The notes under the pieces were generated by a model that saw nothing but the letters and a program-made list of their open reading frames with translations, ran no database searches and was not told the DNA's origin. 64,000 nucleotides of DNA from the NCBI GenBank assembly GCA_040882255.1, contig JBBEBP010000011.1, positions 372,001-436,000 of the forward strand. The letters run 5' to 3'. A program made the position numbers and the translations under genes. Below are positions 7,675 through 16,808 of this stretch, in pieces (position 1 is the first letter of the stretch; the number at the start of each line of letters is the position of its first letter). The stretch is from PWQG01 sp040882255. GTDB taxonomy: Bacteria > Pseudomonadota > Gammaproteobacteria > Pseudomonadales > Pseudohongiellaceae.

Positions 7675-8418
7675 TCAGTCCCAGTCACTCCAGGGATCGC
7701 TGTCATCACGTGCACTCGGCATCTCGCCATCCGTGACTTCGTACTGGCGCTGCTGCAGATAGGCCTCACGCATGAAGATGTAGCGGTCTCCGTACATCAG
7801 GTCATCGAGCTGCAATGCCTGGACCCGCGTATCCAGGATATCCATGGCGTGCAGCATGTTGCGCGTAGCAGGTTTTTCCGCCAATGATATCGGCGAGGAC
7901 GTGACATCAATACCGAGTCCGAAAGTATCGCGGAACGTGCTGGGCCCGAGAAACGGTATGATGACGTAGGGTCCCGGGCCCACGCCCCAGACCCCCAGGG
8001 TCTGGCCGAAATCCTCGCTGTTCTTTTCCAGCCCCACGTGCCTGGCCACATCCCAGAGCCCGACCACGCCGAATGTCGTGTTCAGCAGAACACGGCCGCC
8101 ATCCGAAGCGGCATCGGCGGCCTTCCCCTGCAGGGCGCTGTTGACCATCACGGTCACATCATCCAGGTTGGACAGGAAGTTCCGGACGCCTTTCTGTGCC
8201 GGAGGGGGCACTACCGCCGCATAGCCCTTTGCCAGCGGGCGCATGAACCAGTCATCGAAATGCTGGTTAAAGGTAAAAATCCGCTTGTTGACCGGGCTCC
8301 AGGGATCTTCCAGTGAATCCTGTGCCATGGCGAAAACCGGTGCGCACAGAGTGAAGGTCAGCAGCATGGCTGACAGTACACGGAATCGGGCAACCGGCAG
8401 AGAAAACATTGAGGTCAC
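7675..8418 (-). CDS. mlaA: MlaA/VacJ-family outer-membrane phospholipid protein
   Basis: Outer-membrane component of the Mla retrograde phospholipid transport system. After a signal peptide (about residues 1-30) comes the family core DPWSPVNKRIFTFN, then NFLSNLDDV and GVWGVGPGPYVIIPFLGPST, all MlaA signatures. Unlike E. coli MlaA there is no good lipobox; the AFA-type site suggests signal peptidase I cleavage instead. The GTG start at 8418 has AAGGA eight bases upstream; an ATG three codons later is an alternative. The other mla genes are not in the window. Confidence 0.9.
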   Translation of the reverse strand: MTSMFSLPVARFRVLSAMLLTFTLCAPVFAMAQDSLEDPWSPVNKRIFTFNQHFDDWFMRPLAKGYAAVVPPPAQKGVRNFLSNLDDVTVMVNSALQGKAADAASDGGRVLLNTTFGVVGLWDVARHVGLEKNSEDFGQTLGVWGVGPGPYVIIPFLGPSTFRDTFGLGIDVTSSPISLAEKPATRNMLHAMDILDTRVQALQLDDLMYGDRYIFMREAYLQQRQYEVTDGEMPSARDDSDPWSDWD

Positions 8419-8456
8419 GTACTACCATCCTTAACAGTGACGTTTTAGCGGGAGTC

Positions 8457-8484
8457 ATTATCCCAGAAATGACAGCGGCGTCCA
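8457..8484 (-). promoter_or_regulatory. Promoter for mlaA
   Basis: Minus-strand GATAAT (8457-8462) preceded by TG one base upstream (extended -10), with TGGACG (8479-8484) 16 bases further as a -35 box. It lies in the 118-bp gap between hrpA and mlaA. Confidence 0.45.
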
Positions 8485-8536
8485 GACAAGCCACTTCATG
8501 ATGTAACCGCAGTTACGTGCCGGCCATCGCGACAGA

Positions 8537-11500
8537 TCACCCCGGCGCCGGCCCGGTGGCCTGATCAAGCATGCGTTGCAGGCGCTTGCGTGAGACCGTG
8601 CGGCGCGTACCGAGTTGTTGCGCGAACAGCGAGACCCGCAACTCCTGCAGCAGCCATGGAAAATCCGGCAATTGCGCCGCCGGGTCCGGAAGGCGATCAT
8701 ACTGCTGCCGCAGCGTCCGGATGACTTCCATGGAGTCGCGGTCCCGTTCCAGATCGCGTCTGAAACGTTCAATGCGCAGCTGTATGGCCTGGAGATACTT
8801 CGGATACTCCCGTAGCCAGCCACCCGGCACGCCGGCCGGGAAGCCCTCTCCCAGTAGTTCGTCGAGCTGCCCTGCGATATCGACGCGCACGACCCGCTCC
8901 TCATCGGTATCCATCGCGGCCAGTATACGCTGAATATCGAACCGCAATGCGATGATCTTTTCAAACAGACCACGGTCACGGTCCGCCGTCTCCATCAGAT
9001 CAGCCCTGCCATGCTCCAGCCACCGGGCAAACGCTGCCGGGCTGCGTATGGAGTGATGGTCCGGGTCAAAATGCTGACGATACACCGCGCGTACCGCCTG
9101 CTTCGGGAACTGGTTCCAGCCGGCGGGAAATCGCAGACCGCAGTGGCCGGGCAACGCCTTCAGCGATTTTTCGATGCTTTTACGCTGCTGCGGGGTACGG
9201 AACAACAGCAGGCGGATCAGACCCTCGATATGCTCCCGGTGTGCACGGGCGGGGGTGCTGAACAGACGGATAGCCACCGATTCCCCGCAATCACTCAGTG
9301 CCGGGTAACGCTGCAATGTCACTCCCTGCTCGATGGTGACCTGCTCGGGCAGCACTTCGCCCTGCCAGTCGCGCATATTCTCCTGCACCAGCGGGTGTGT
9401 ACGTGTCACGGCCGGTTCAGCCCGGCTCGCCTGCTCCGCGAAACGACGGCGCAGCGCACCAAGGTCACTGTCGCTGGCCAGCACGCGGCCCTTTTCGTCC
9501 AGCAGACGCACCCGGGTCAGCAAGTGGGGTGGCAAAGGCACCGCGTCCAGGGCCTCACTGCTGATTTCGACACCCTTGCGGCGCAGCGCCTCCTGACGGA
9601 TCAACTGCCGCAGGCTGAGGCGGCCCGGTTCGGCGTCCTTCAGCATATTCCCGACAAATGCCGGTACCGGAATGAACTGTTTGCGCAGGGCCTTGGGCAA
9701 TCCTTTAAGCAAGGCAACACAGCGGTCCGCCACCAGGCCCGGCACGGCCCAGTCAAGGTCCGTATCCTGCAGCTGATCGAGCAATGCCAATGGCACGTCA
9801 ATGCTGGCCCCGTCTTCCTCACGGCCCGGTTCAAAACGATAGCGGACGGTCAGGGGATTGTCCTGAATGGTGGCCCGGTCCGGGAAATGGCGTTGCGTGG
9901 CCTGATCGTCATCCGCTTCGCGGCGCAGATCCCGGCGGCTCATGTGCAGGATGCGTTGCTGATCGACATCCACCTTGCGGCACCAGTTCTCGAACTGCCT
10001 GGCACTGTATACTTCCTGCGGGACACGCTGGTCGTAGAAGGCGAACATCTCCTCTTCACTGACCAGGATATCGGGCCGCCGCAGTTTCTCTTCCTCCCGC
10101 CGGATCTCGCCGATCAGCGATCGGTTGTCGGCCAGAAACCGGCGCCGGGTCTGCAACTGCCCTTCCACCAGCGCCTCGCGGATGAAAATCTGACGGCTCA
10201 ATACCGGGTCGATGGGGCCGTAGTGGCGCCGTTGCTTCTCGATCAGCACCAGCCCGAACAGCGTGGTCTTCTCGAAGGCGATCACCTGACCCCGTTTCTT
10301 CTCCCAGTGGGGCTCCTGGTATTCCCTTCGCAGCAACCAGTCGGGGGCTGTTTCGGTCACCCATTCGGGCTCGATGCGAGCGGCCAGGGTCGCAAACAGG
10401 CGACTGGTCTCGATCAGCTCCGCGGTCACGACCCAACGTGGCCGGCGGCGGTACAATGTGGAGGACGGAAACAGCTCGAACTGGCGGTTGCGGCTACCCA
10501 GATAGGACTTCTCCGCCGTTTTCATACCGATCTGATTCAACGATCCGCGGATGATACTGCGGTGGATGGCCGCGTAGTCCGGCTCCTCCCCCGCCGGCTG
10601 CCGGGGCACTTTCAAGCCGGCCTTCTGACAGGCCAGCAGCAGTTGGCGGTGCGTTTCACGCCACTCACGCAGACGCAGGAAATTCAGGTAATGCTCCCTG
10701 GCATAGCGGCGCAGGTGATTCTGGCTCAGTGACTGCCGTTGCTCTTCCCAGTGCTCCCACAGAGAAAGAAAGCTCATGAAATCCGAGTCCGGGTGATCGA
10801 AGCGCGCGTGGTGCTGACGGGCCGCCTGCCGTGCGTCCGCCGGCGTTTCACGAGGATCCTGTATGCTCAATGCACTGACGATGATCAACAGCTCATACAG
10901 ACAGCCCTGCTGCATGGCATCCACCAGCATGCGGCCCAGTCGTGGATCCACCGGCAGTCGGGCCATCTGGCGGCCGACATCGGTAAGACGCCGCTGCTCA
11001 TCAATCGCGCCCAGTTCACCAAGCAGACGGAAGCCGTCATTGATCGCACGCCTGGCTGGTCGTTCCACAAAAGGAAACTGCTCGATATCACCGAGCTTCA
11101 GCATAAGCATCTGCAGGATCACGGCACTGAGGTTGGTGCGCTGTATTTCCGGGTCGGTGAACTCGGGGCGCCCCTGGAAATCTTCCTCACCATACAGCCT
11201 TATACAGACACCTGGCGCTATACGGCCGCATCGTCCGGCACGCTGATTGGCACTGGCCTGCGAGATCGGCTCGATTGGCAGGCGCTGCACCTTGCTCGCC
11301 ACACTGTAGCGACCGATACGCGCCAGGCCGCTGTCAATCACGTATTCGATGCCGGGAACGGTCAGGGAGGTCTCAGCGACATTGGTAGACAGCACAATGC
11401 GACGGCCCCGGTGGGGCTGGAAGATCTTTTTCTGCTCGGAATGGGAGAGACGGGCATACAGCGGCAGCACCTCGGTGTCGGGCAGTGGCCGCTTGCGCAG

Positions 11501-12265
11501 CGCCGCGGCAACATCCCGAATTTCTCGCTCACCGCTGAGAAAGACCAGTACGTCACCGGTGCGCCCTCGCCGCCGGTCGATCTGCGCCACTTCATTCAGA
11601 GCCCGCAGGACAGACCGGGTCAGGACATCGTCATCGCTTTCCTCCTGGTCGTCCCCGGACGGATCCCGATACAGGATGTCGACCGGAAAACTGCGCCCGG
11701 AGACGGACAGGATCGGTGCATCGTTGAAATGGCGCGAGAATTTGTCGACGTCAATGGTGGCCGAAGTGATAATGATTTTCAGGTCTGGCCGCCGCACCAT
11801 CAACTGCCGCAGATAACCGAGCAGGAAATCGATGTTGAGGCTGCGCTCGTGCGCCTCGTCGATGATCAGCACATCGTACTTGCGCAGTTTCCGGTCACGC
11901 TGGATCTCGTTGAGCAGGATCCCGTCGGTCATCAGTTTGACGCGGGTGTCCGGGCCACTGTGATCAGAGAAGCGCACCTGGTAACCGACCAGGCCACCCA
12001 GTGGCACGTCAAGCTCTTCGGCGATCCGCGCCGCCACCGACCGCGCGGCAAGCCGGCGGGGCTGTGTGTGACCGATCAGGCCACGTACACCGAACCCGGC
12101 CTCCAGACAGATTTTGGGGATCTGCGTGGTTTTACCGGAGCCGGTCTCCCCGGCGATGACGATGACCTGGTGATCACGCAGCGCGTCGGCGATCTCCTGG
12201 CGGCGCTCCGAGACCGGCAGGGATTCCGGGTACTGGATGGTGAGTGGTGGTGACTGCGCCTGCAT
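8537..12265 (-). CDS. hrpA: ATP-dependent RNA helicase HrpA
   Basis: DEAH-box helicase of 1242 residues (E. coli HrpA is about 1300), involved in RNA metabolism and ribosome rescue. Seen in order: GETGSGKTTQIP (Walker A, about residue 40), IIDEAHERS (DEAH box), SATID (motif III), STNVAETSLT and QRAGRCGR (motif VI), then the winged-helix/HA2 region and the long C-terminal DUF3418 region specific to HrpA. It lies six bases after fadD, so it is probably the last gene of that run. A long gene with no frameshift. Confidence 0.96.
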   Translation of the reverse strand: MQAQSPPLTIQYPESLPVSERRQEIADALRDHQVIVIAGETGSGKTTQIPKICLEAGFGVRGLIGHTQPRRLAARSVAARIAEELDVPLGGLVGYQVRFSDHSGPDTRVKLMTDGILLNEIQRDRKLRKYDVLIIDEAHERSLNIDFLLGYLRQLMVRRPDLKIIITSATIDVDKFSRHFNDAPILSVSGRSFPVDILYRDPSGDDQEESDDDVLTRSVLRALNEVAQIDRRRGRTGDVLVFLSGEREIRDVAAALRKRPLPDTEVLPLYARLSHSEQKKIFQPHRGRRIVLSTNVAETSLTVPGIEYVIDSGLARIGRYSVASKVQRLPIEPISQASANQRAGRCGRIAPGVCIRLYGEEDFQGRPEFTDPEIQRTNLSAVILQMLMLKLGDIEQFPFVERPARRAINDGFRLLGELGAIDEQRRLTDVGRQMARLPVDPRLGRMLVDAMQQGCLYELLIIVSALSIQDPRETPADARQAARQHHARFDHPDSDFMSFLSLWEHWEEQRQSLSQNHLRRYAREHYLNFLRLREWRETHRQLLLACQKAGLKVPRQPAGEEPDYAAIHRSIIRGSLNQIGMKTAEKSYLGSRNRQFELFPSSTLYRRRPRWVVTAELIETSRLFATLAARIEPEWVTETAPDWLLRREYQEPHWEKKRGQVIAFEKTTLFGLVLIEKQRRHYGPIDPVLSRQIFIREALVEGQLQTRRRFLADNRSLIGEIRREEEKLRRPDILVSEEEMFAFYDQRVPQEVYSARQFENWCRKVDVDQQRILHMSRRDLRREADDDQATQRHFPDRATIQDNPLTVRYRFEPGREEDGASIDVPLALLDQLQDTDLDWAVPGLVADRCVALLKGLPKALRKQFIPVPAFVGNMLKDAEPGRLSLRQLIRQEALRRKGVEISSEALDAVPLPPHLLTRVRLLDEKGRVLASDSDLGALRRRFAEQASRAEPAVTRTHPLVQENMRDWQGEVLPEQVTIEQGVTLQRYPALSDCGESVAIRLFSTPARAHREHIEGLIRLLLFRTPQQRKSIEKSLKALPGHCGLRFPAGWNQFPKQAVRAVYRQHFDPDHHSIRSPAAFARWLEHGRADLMETADRDRGLFEKIIALRFDIQRILAAMDTDEERVVRVDIAGQLDELLGEGFPAGVPGGWLREYPKYLQAIQLRIERFRRDLERDRDSMEVIRTLRQQYDRLPDPAAQLPDFPWLLQELRVSLFAQQLGTRRTVSRKRLQRMLDQATGPAPG

Positions 12266-12271
12266 TACCGG

Positions 12272-13942
12272 TCAGGATTGCTCCTGTTTGCCGACTTCAC
12301 GGTCACGCAGCTCACGGCGCAGAATCTTGCCCACGTTGGTTTTGGGCAGGTCATCGGCAAACTCGATGTCCCTGGGCACCTTGTAGGCCGTCAGGTTTTC
12401 CCGGCAATGCGCGGTGACGTCATCCATCGTCAGCACGTTATCGCGGCGCACCACAAACAGCTTGATCTTTTCTCCGGAACTTTCATCCGGGATGCCGATT
12501 GCAGCGCTTTCCGCTACGCCGGGATGACTGTTCACCACTTCCTCGATCTCGCTGGGATAGACGTTGAAACCGGAGACGTTGATCATGTCCTTTTTCCGGT
12601 CCACGATCCGCACAAAGTCATCCTCATCGAACTGTGCATAGTCGCCGGTCTTGAACCAGCCCTCTTCCGTGATGGATTCGCGGGTGGCTTCCTCGTTCTG
12701 CCAGTACCCTTTCATCACCTGCGGTCCCTTTACCCAAAGCTCTCCGGGCTCATCTCCGGTCACCTCGTTACCCTCCTCATCCGCCAGCATCAGGCTGGTG
12801 GATGGCACGGCCTTGCCCACCGTGCCAATACGCGATGCGCCCGGCGGGTTTACCGTCACCACGGGAGAACACTCGGTCAGGCCATAGCCCTCCAGCACCT
12901 CGCTGCCGGTGATCTCTTTCCAGTCACGGGCCACCCGGCTACTCAGCGCCATACCGCCGGCCGCCGAGAAACGCATTGCGCTGAAATCGATGTGCTCGAT
13001 TTCCTTGTGGCGGCACAGCGCCAGGTACAGGGTATTGATGCCGACGATACCGTTGGGCTTCGTTTCGCGGATGGTCTTGATAAGACTATCCACATCCCGC
13101 GGGTTCGGGATCAGCACATTGTGGTTGCCGGCATAGCACTGGGACAATATATGCAGCATGAAGGCATAGGTATGGTAGAGCGGCAGCGGCGCAATGATGA
13201 CATCCTCGCCGTCACGAATCAGAGATTCGTTGGCGGAGCGCAGCTGCATCATGTTCCAGATCAGATTGCTGTGGGTGAGCATCGCTCCCTTGGCCAGCCC
13301 GGTGGTGCCTCCCGTGTACAGGATCAGCGCCACATCAGTGCCTGCATCTACAGCTTCCCGGCCATCCACGCCCGGTGAGGAAGACATCACCTCCTTCCAG
13401 CGCACCGCCGATGGCAGTTTGTAGCGCGGCACCATTTTCTTGATGTAACGGGCACCGGCATTGATGAGCATGCCTTTCAGGCCCGGCACCATGTCACCCA
13501 CTTCCGTGACAATTACATGCTTGATGTCGGTGTCTGCGATCACCTTCTCCAGCTTGTCGCCGAAATTGGCCATAATGATGACGGCCCTGGCCCCGGAATC
13601 GGCAAACTGGTGCCGCATTTCCCGCGCCGTGTACAGGGGATTGGTGTTGACCAGTATCAGGCCGGCACGCAACGCAGCGACGGCCGCCACCGGAAACTGC
13701 AGCACGTTGGGCAACTGTACCGCAATGCGATCACCGGGCTTGAGGTCCGTGTTCTCCCTGAGCCAGGCAGCGAGCTTCGCGCTGGCCTCGTCCAGTTCCC
13801 GGTAGGTCAGCTCCTGCCCGAAGCAACTGAACGCAACCCGGTCCGACCAGTGTGAGAAAATATGATCGAACAGGGCCGGGACCGTGGGAAAACGGGAAGG
13901 ATCCAGGTCGGGCTTGTTGTCCAGCTCGGGTGCCTTGTACAT
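12272..13942 (-). CDS. fadD: Long-chain fatty acid-CoA ligase
   Basis: Activates fatty acids to acyl-CoA with ATP, the entry to beta-oxidation. The 556 residues contain the AMP-binding motif YTGGTTGLAKGAMLTH, EGYGLTECSP, the GELWVKGPQVMKGYW segment, and the C-terminal catalytic Lys region in KTNVGKILRRELR. Length and motifs fit FadD. The upstream neighbours are a VWA/MoxR pair and hrpA follows; this grouping implies shared transcription rather than shared function. Confidence 0.93.
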   Translation of the reverse strand: MYKAPELDNKPDLDPSRFPTVPALFDHIFSHWSDRVAFSCFGQELTYRELDEASAKLAAWLRENTDLKPGDRIAVQLPNVLQFPVAAVAALRAGLILVNTNPLYTAREMRHQFADSGARAVIIMANFGDKLEKVIADTDIKHVIVTEVGDMVPGLKGMLINAGARYIKKMVPRYKLPSAVRWKEVMSSSPGVDGREAVDAGTDVALILYTGGTTGLAKGAMLTHSNLIWNMMQLRSANESLIRDGEDVIIAPLPLYHTYAFMLHILSQCYAGNHNVLIPNPRDVDSLIKTIRETKPNGIVGINTLYLALCRHKEIEHIDFSAMRFSAAGGMALSSRVARDWKEITGSEVLEGYGLTECSPVVTVNPPGASRIGTVGKAVPSTSLMLADEEGNEVTGDEPGELWVKGPQVMKGYWQNEEATRESITEEGWFKTGDYAQFDEDDFVRIVDRKKDMINVSGFNVYPSEIEEVVNSHPGVAESAAIGIPDESSGEKIKLFVVRRDNVLTMDDVTAHCRENLTAYKVPRDIEFADDLPKTNVGKILRRELRDREVGKQEQS

Positions 13943-13959
13943 AGTCAGTTCTCCAGCTC

Positions 13960-15138
13960 CTATTTTTTCAGTTCGGTCATGGCCTCTTCCAGCCCCCGCA
14001 CCGTCAGCGGGTACATACGGTCATCAATCAGCTCCCGCACCAGCCCGGTGGAATAGCTGTGTTCCCAGTATTGCCGGGGCACCGGATTGATCCAGGCCAG
14101 ATGCTCGAAGTTCTCGCAGACACGCTGCATCCACACGGCTCCGGCTTCTTCATTGTAATGCTCGATACTACCACCGACATGAGAGATCTCATACGGCGCC
14201 ATGCTGGCATCACCGACAAAAATGACCTTGTAGTCCCTGCCATACTTGTGAAGGATGTCGAAAAGCGGCGTGGTCTCGGCGTGCCGGCGCCGGCTTTTCT
14301 TCCAGACCGCTTCATAGATGAAGTTGTGGAAATAGAAATATTCGAGATGCTTGAACTCCGTGCGGGCCGCAGAGAACAGCTCCTCGCAGACCCGGATCCA
14401 GGGGTCCATGGAGCCACCCACATCAAAGAACAGCAGCACCTTCACTGCATTGTGACGCTCCGGCACCATGCGGATATCGAGCAAACCGCCCTTGCGGGCC
14501 GTCGAGCTGATGGTGTCATCAATGTCCAGCTCTTCTTCGGCACCGCTGCGCGCGAATTGGCGCAGCCGGCGCAGGGCCATCTTGATGTTGCGGGTACCGA
14601 GCTCGACACTGTCATCCAGATCCCGGTACTCCCGGCGGTCCCAGACCTTCACCGCCCGGCTGTTGCGGCCTTCCTCCTGGCCGATGCGAATACCTTCCGG
14701 ATGATAGCCGTAGGCCCCGAATGGCGAGGTGCCGCCGGTTCCGATCCACTTGCTGCCCCCCTCATGCCGCTCTTTCTGTTCCTGCAGCCGCTCCCGGAAC
14801 GCATCCATCAGTGCATCCAGACCACCCATGGACTCGATACGGCGCTTCTCCTCCTCGCTCAGCGACTCCTCGAACTCGCGGCGCAGCCATTCCTCCGGAA
14901 TCGCGGCCTCGAGCAGCTCATCTAGCACTTCCAGCGCACTGAAATAACGTGAGAAGGCCCGGTCGTAGCGGTCATAGTATTTCTCGTCCTTGACCAGACA
15001 CAGCCGGGCCAGGCGGTAGAACTGCTCCATGTCCGCAAACGCGTACCCTTCCCGCAGGCACTCCAGCAAGGAAAACAGCTCACCGGGCGTTACCGGCACC
15101 CCTTCACGCCGCAATGTGTAGAAAAACCGGATCAGCAT
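13960..15138 (-). CDS. VWA-domain (CoxE-like) protein
   Basis: A 392-residue protein with a von Willebrand factor A domain in its C-terminal half. The metal-ion-dependent adhesion site is visible as DVGGSMD (D-x-G-x-S variant) followed by the FYFHNFIYE segment and FVGDASM. The N-terminal half is charged and helical. Such proteins pair with MoxR AAA ATPases to remodel or insert cofactors into protein complexes. The moxR gene lies 12 bases upstream. The target complex is unknown. The glycine before Ser replaces the more common Ser/Thr of DxSxS and may weaken metal binding. Confidence 0.85.
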   Translation of the reverse strand: MLIRFFYTLRREGVPVTPGELFSLLECLREGYAFADMEQFYRLARLCLVKDEKYYDRYDRAFSRYFSALEVLDELLEAAIPEEWLRREFEESLSEEEKRRIESMGGLDALMDAFRERLQEQKERHEGGSKWIGTGGTSPFGAYGYHPEGIRIGQEEGRNSRAVKVWDRREYRDLDDSVELGTRNIKMALRRLRQFARSGAEEELDIDDTISSTARKGGLLDIRMVPERHNAVKVLLFFDVGGSMDPWIRVCEELFSAARTEFKHLEYFYFHNFIYEAVWKKSRRRHAETTPLFDILHKYGRDYKVIFVGDASMAPYEISHVGGSIEHYNEEAGAVWMQRVCENFEHLAWINPVPRQYWEHSYSTGLVRELIDDRMYPLTVRGLEEAMTELKK

Positions 15139-15150
15139 GGGATCACTGTA

Positions 15151-15993
15151 TCAACGTCCGGCACGGTGCATGAAGGCCAGTTTCTCCATCAGGTGGACGT
15201 CCTGCTCGTTCTTCAGTAGCGCGCCGTACAGCGGCGGGATGGCCTTGCTGCCATCGGCGTTCTTCAGTACATCCTCGGGAATATCGTCCGACACCAACAG
15301 CTTGAGCCAGTCAATCAGCTCCGATGTCGACGGTTTCTTCTTCAGGCCCGGTACCTCCCGCACCTTGAAAAACAGGTTCATGGCATCGTGCAGCAGCTCC
15401 TTCTTTATACCCGGATAATGCACGGCGACAATCTTCTCCATGGTCTGCGGGTCGGGAAAGCTGATGTAATGGAAGAAACAGCGGCGCAGGAAGGCATCCG
15501 GCAGTTCTTTCTCGTTGTTGCTGGTAATGATGACAATGGGACGGTGGCGGGCACGGATGTGCTGCTGGGTCTCGTAGACGAAGAACTCCATCCGGTCCAG
15601 TTCCAGTAGCAGGTCGTTGGGAAACTCGATGTCCGCCTTGTCGATCTCGTCGATCAGCAGCACCACGGGCTCCTCGGCATCGAAGGCCTGCCAGAGCTTG
15701 CCCTTGACGATGTAGTTGCCGATGTCGTGGACCTTGTCATCCCCCAGCTGCGAGTCACGCAGCCGCGACACGGCGTCGTACTCGTAGAGCCCCTGCTGGG
15801 CTTTCGTCGTGGACTTGATGTGCCACTGGATCAGATCCAGTCCCAGGGCGCCGGCGATCTGCTCGGCCAGCATGGTCTTGCCGGTACCCGGTTCACCCTT
15901 GATGAGCAGCGGTTTCTGCAGGGAGATGGCCGCATTGACTGCCATCTGCAGCTCTTCGGTGACAACGTATTGATCAGTACCCGTAAATTGCAT
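15151..15993 (-). CDS. MoxR-family AAA+ ATPase
   Basis: A 280-residue AAA+ ATPase with Walker A GEPGTGKTMLAEQIA (about residues 37-51), Walker B LLIDEIDKAD, sensor 1 ITSNNEKELPDAFLRRC with the arginine finger, and a C-terminal lid helix domain. The MoxR group acts as a chaperone for metalloenzyme or complex maturation together with a VWA partner, which is encoded next. No dehydrogenase or oxidase substrate operon adjoins it, so the client cannot be named. Confidence 0.9.
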   Translation of the reverse strand: MQFTGTDQYVVTEELQMAVNAAISLQKPLLIKGEPGTGKTMLAEQIAGALGLDLIQWHIKSTTKAQQGLYEYDAVSRLRDSQLGDDKVHDIGNYIVKGKLWQAFDAEEPVVLLIDEIDKADIEFPNDLLLELDRMEFFVYETQQHIRARHRPIVIITSNNEKELPDAFLRRCFFHYISFPDPQTMEKIVAVHYPGIKKELLHDAMNLFFKVREVPGLKKKPSTSELIDWLKLLVSDDIPEDVLKNADGSKAIPPLYGALLKNEQDVHLMEKLAFMHRAGR

Positions 15994-16020
15994 GAAAGGA
16001 GGTTCCTTGTATTGCAGCAG

Positions 16021-16350
16021 TCAGGATCGGCGGCCGAACAGGCTGATGCCGATGGTCACGGCGACAGCCAGCAGAATGGCCAGTACCAGTGGCACCAGGG
16101 CCCGCACGAAGGCATCCGGCCCCACCGTGATCATGTCGAGCGGAACGATGATCACCGCCGGTGCCATCAGATCCTGGTCGGTGGCCACCGTCCAGGGTGT
16201 GTAGATCAGCGCGATCATGATGGCGCGCAGCAGGTTGGCGATCAGCCGTGGCCTGATCCAGCGCGTGGCGCGATAGAACAGCACATAGCAGAGCGTGCCG
16301 GCGGCCAGATAGATTGCCCAACTAGCCAGGTATCCGTAGATATCTAGCAT
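16021..16350 (-). CDS. Small membrane protein of unknown function
   Basis: A 109-residue hydrophobic protein with three likely membrane segments (about residues 5-25, 40-58 and 83-105) and a basic C-terminus (FGRRS). It overlaps the end of the upstream YcgN-type gene by seven bases and precedes moxR by 27 bases, so it is in the same transcription unit. I do not recognise the family. Its position suggests it could be a membrane partner of the MoxR/VWA pair, which is inference only. Confidence 0.7.
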   Translation of the reverse strand: MLDIYGYLASWAIYLAAGTLCYVLFYRATRWIRPRLIANLLRAIMIALIYTPWTVATDQDLMAPAVIIVPLDMITVGPDAFVRALVPLVLAILLAVAVTIGISLFGRRS

Positions 16351-16808
16351 GCCGGCTGCACCCAGCGGATGATGTGTTCCTCAATGCCCTCGTCATGGAC
16401 GTGGGTTTCCGATATCACCTTGCCTGTCACGCTGATACCTGCTTCCTCCATGGCCTCTCGCGAACCGCTCATCAGTGGATGCCAGTCCGGCAGCGGTTCG
16501 CCCCGCTCACGCAGTTTATAGGCGCAGGTGTCGGGAATCCAGTCCAGTTCCGACAGATTGTCCGGCGTCAGTACCAGGCAATCAGGCACCAGTGTCTGGC
16601 GCTGCGGGTACTCGGTACAACGGCACTGCTGCTGATCCATGTAACGGCACACGACACGGGTATAGTGCACTTCATCGGTATCCGCATCCTGCAGCTTGTG
16701 CAGGCAGCAGCGGCCACAGCCGTCACACAGCGCCTCCCACTCCGTCCGGGTCAGGGACGAAAGAGGCAACTCCCAGAACCGGGGTCTTGTGGTATCAGGA
16801 TCCTTCAT
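16344..16808 (-). CDS. ycgN: YcgN-type cysteine-cluster protein (UPF0260)
   Basis: A 154-residue member of the YkgJ/YcgN zinc- or iron-chelating cysteine-cluster family. The N-terminal CDGCGRCCLHKLQD cluster is followed by CRYMDQQQCRC and DTCAYKL, giving the conserved Cys set. It sits downstream of rnd and overlaps it by four bases (ATGA), a neighbourhood also seen in Pseudomonas relatives. Biochemical function is not established; metal binding is inferred from the Cys pattern. Confidence 0.85.
   Translation of the reverse strand: MKDPDTTRPRFWELPLSSLTRTEWEALCDGCGRCCLHKLQDADTDEVHYTRVVCRYMDQQQCRCTEYPQRQTLVPDCLVLTPDNLSELDWIPDTCAYKLRERGEPLPDWHPLMSGSREAMEEAGISVTGKVISETHVHDEGIEEHIIRWVQPAC

Noticed and set aside
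9011..12253. 573- and 504-residue frames opposite hrpA
   Set aside because: Antisense shadows of an intact hrpA with every helicase motif; no recognisable protein.
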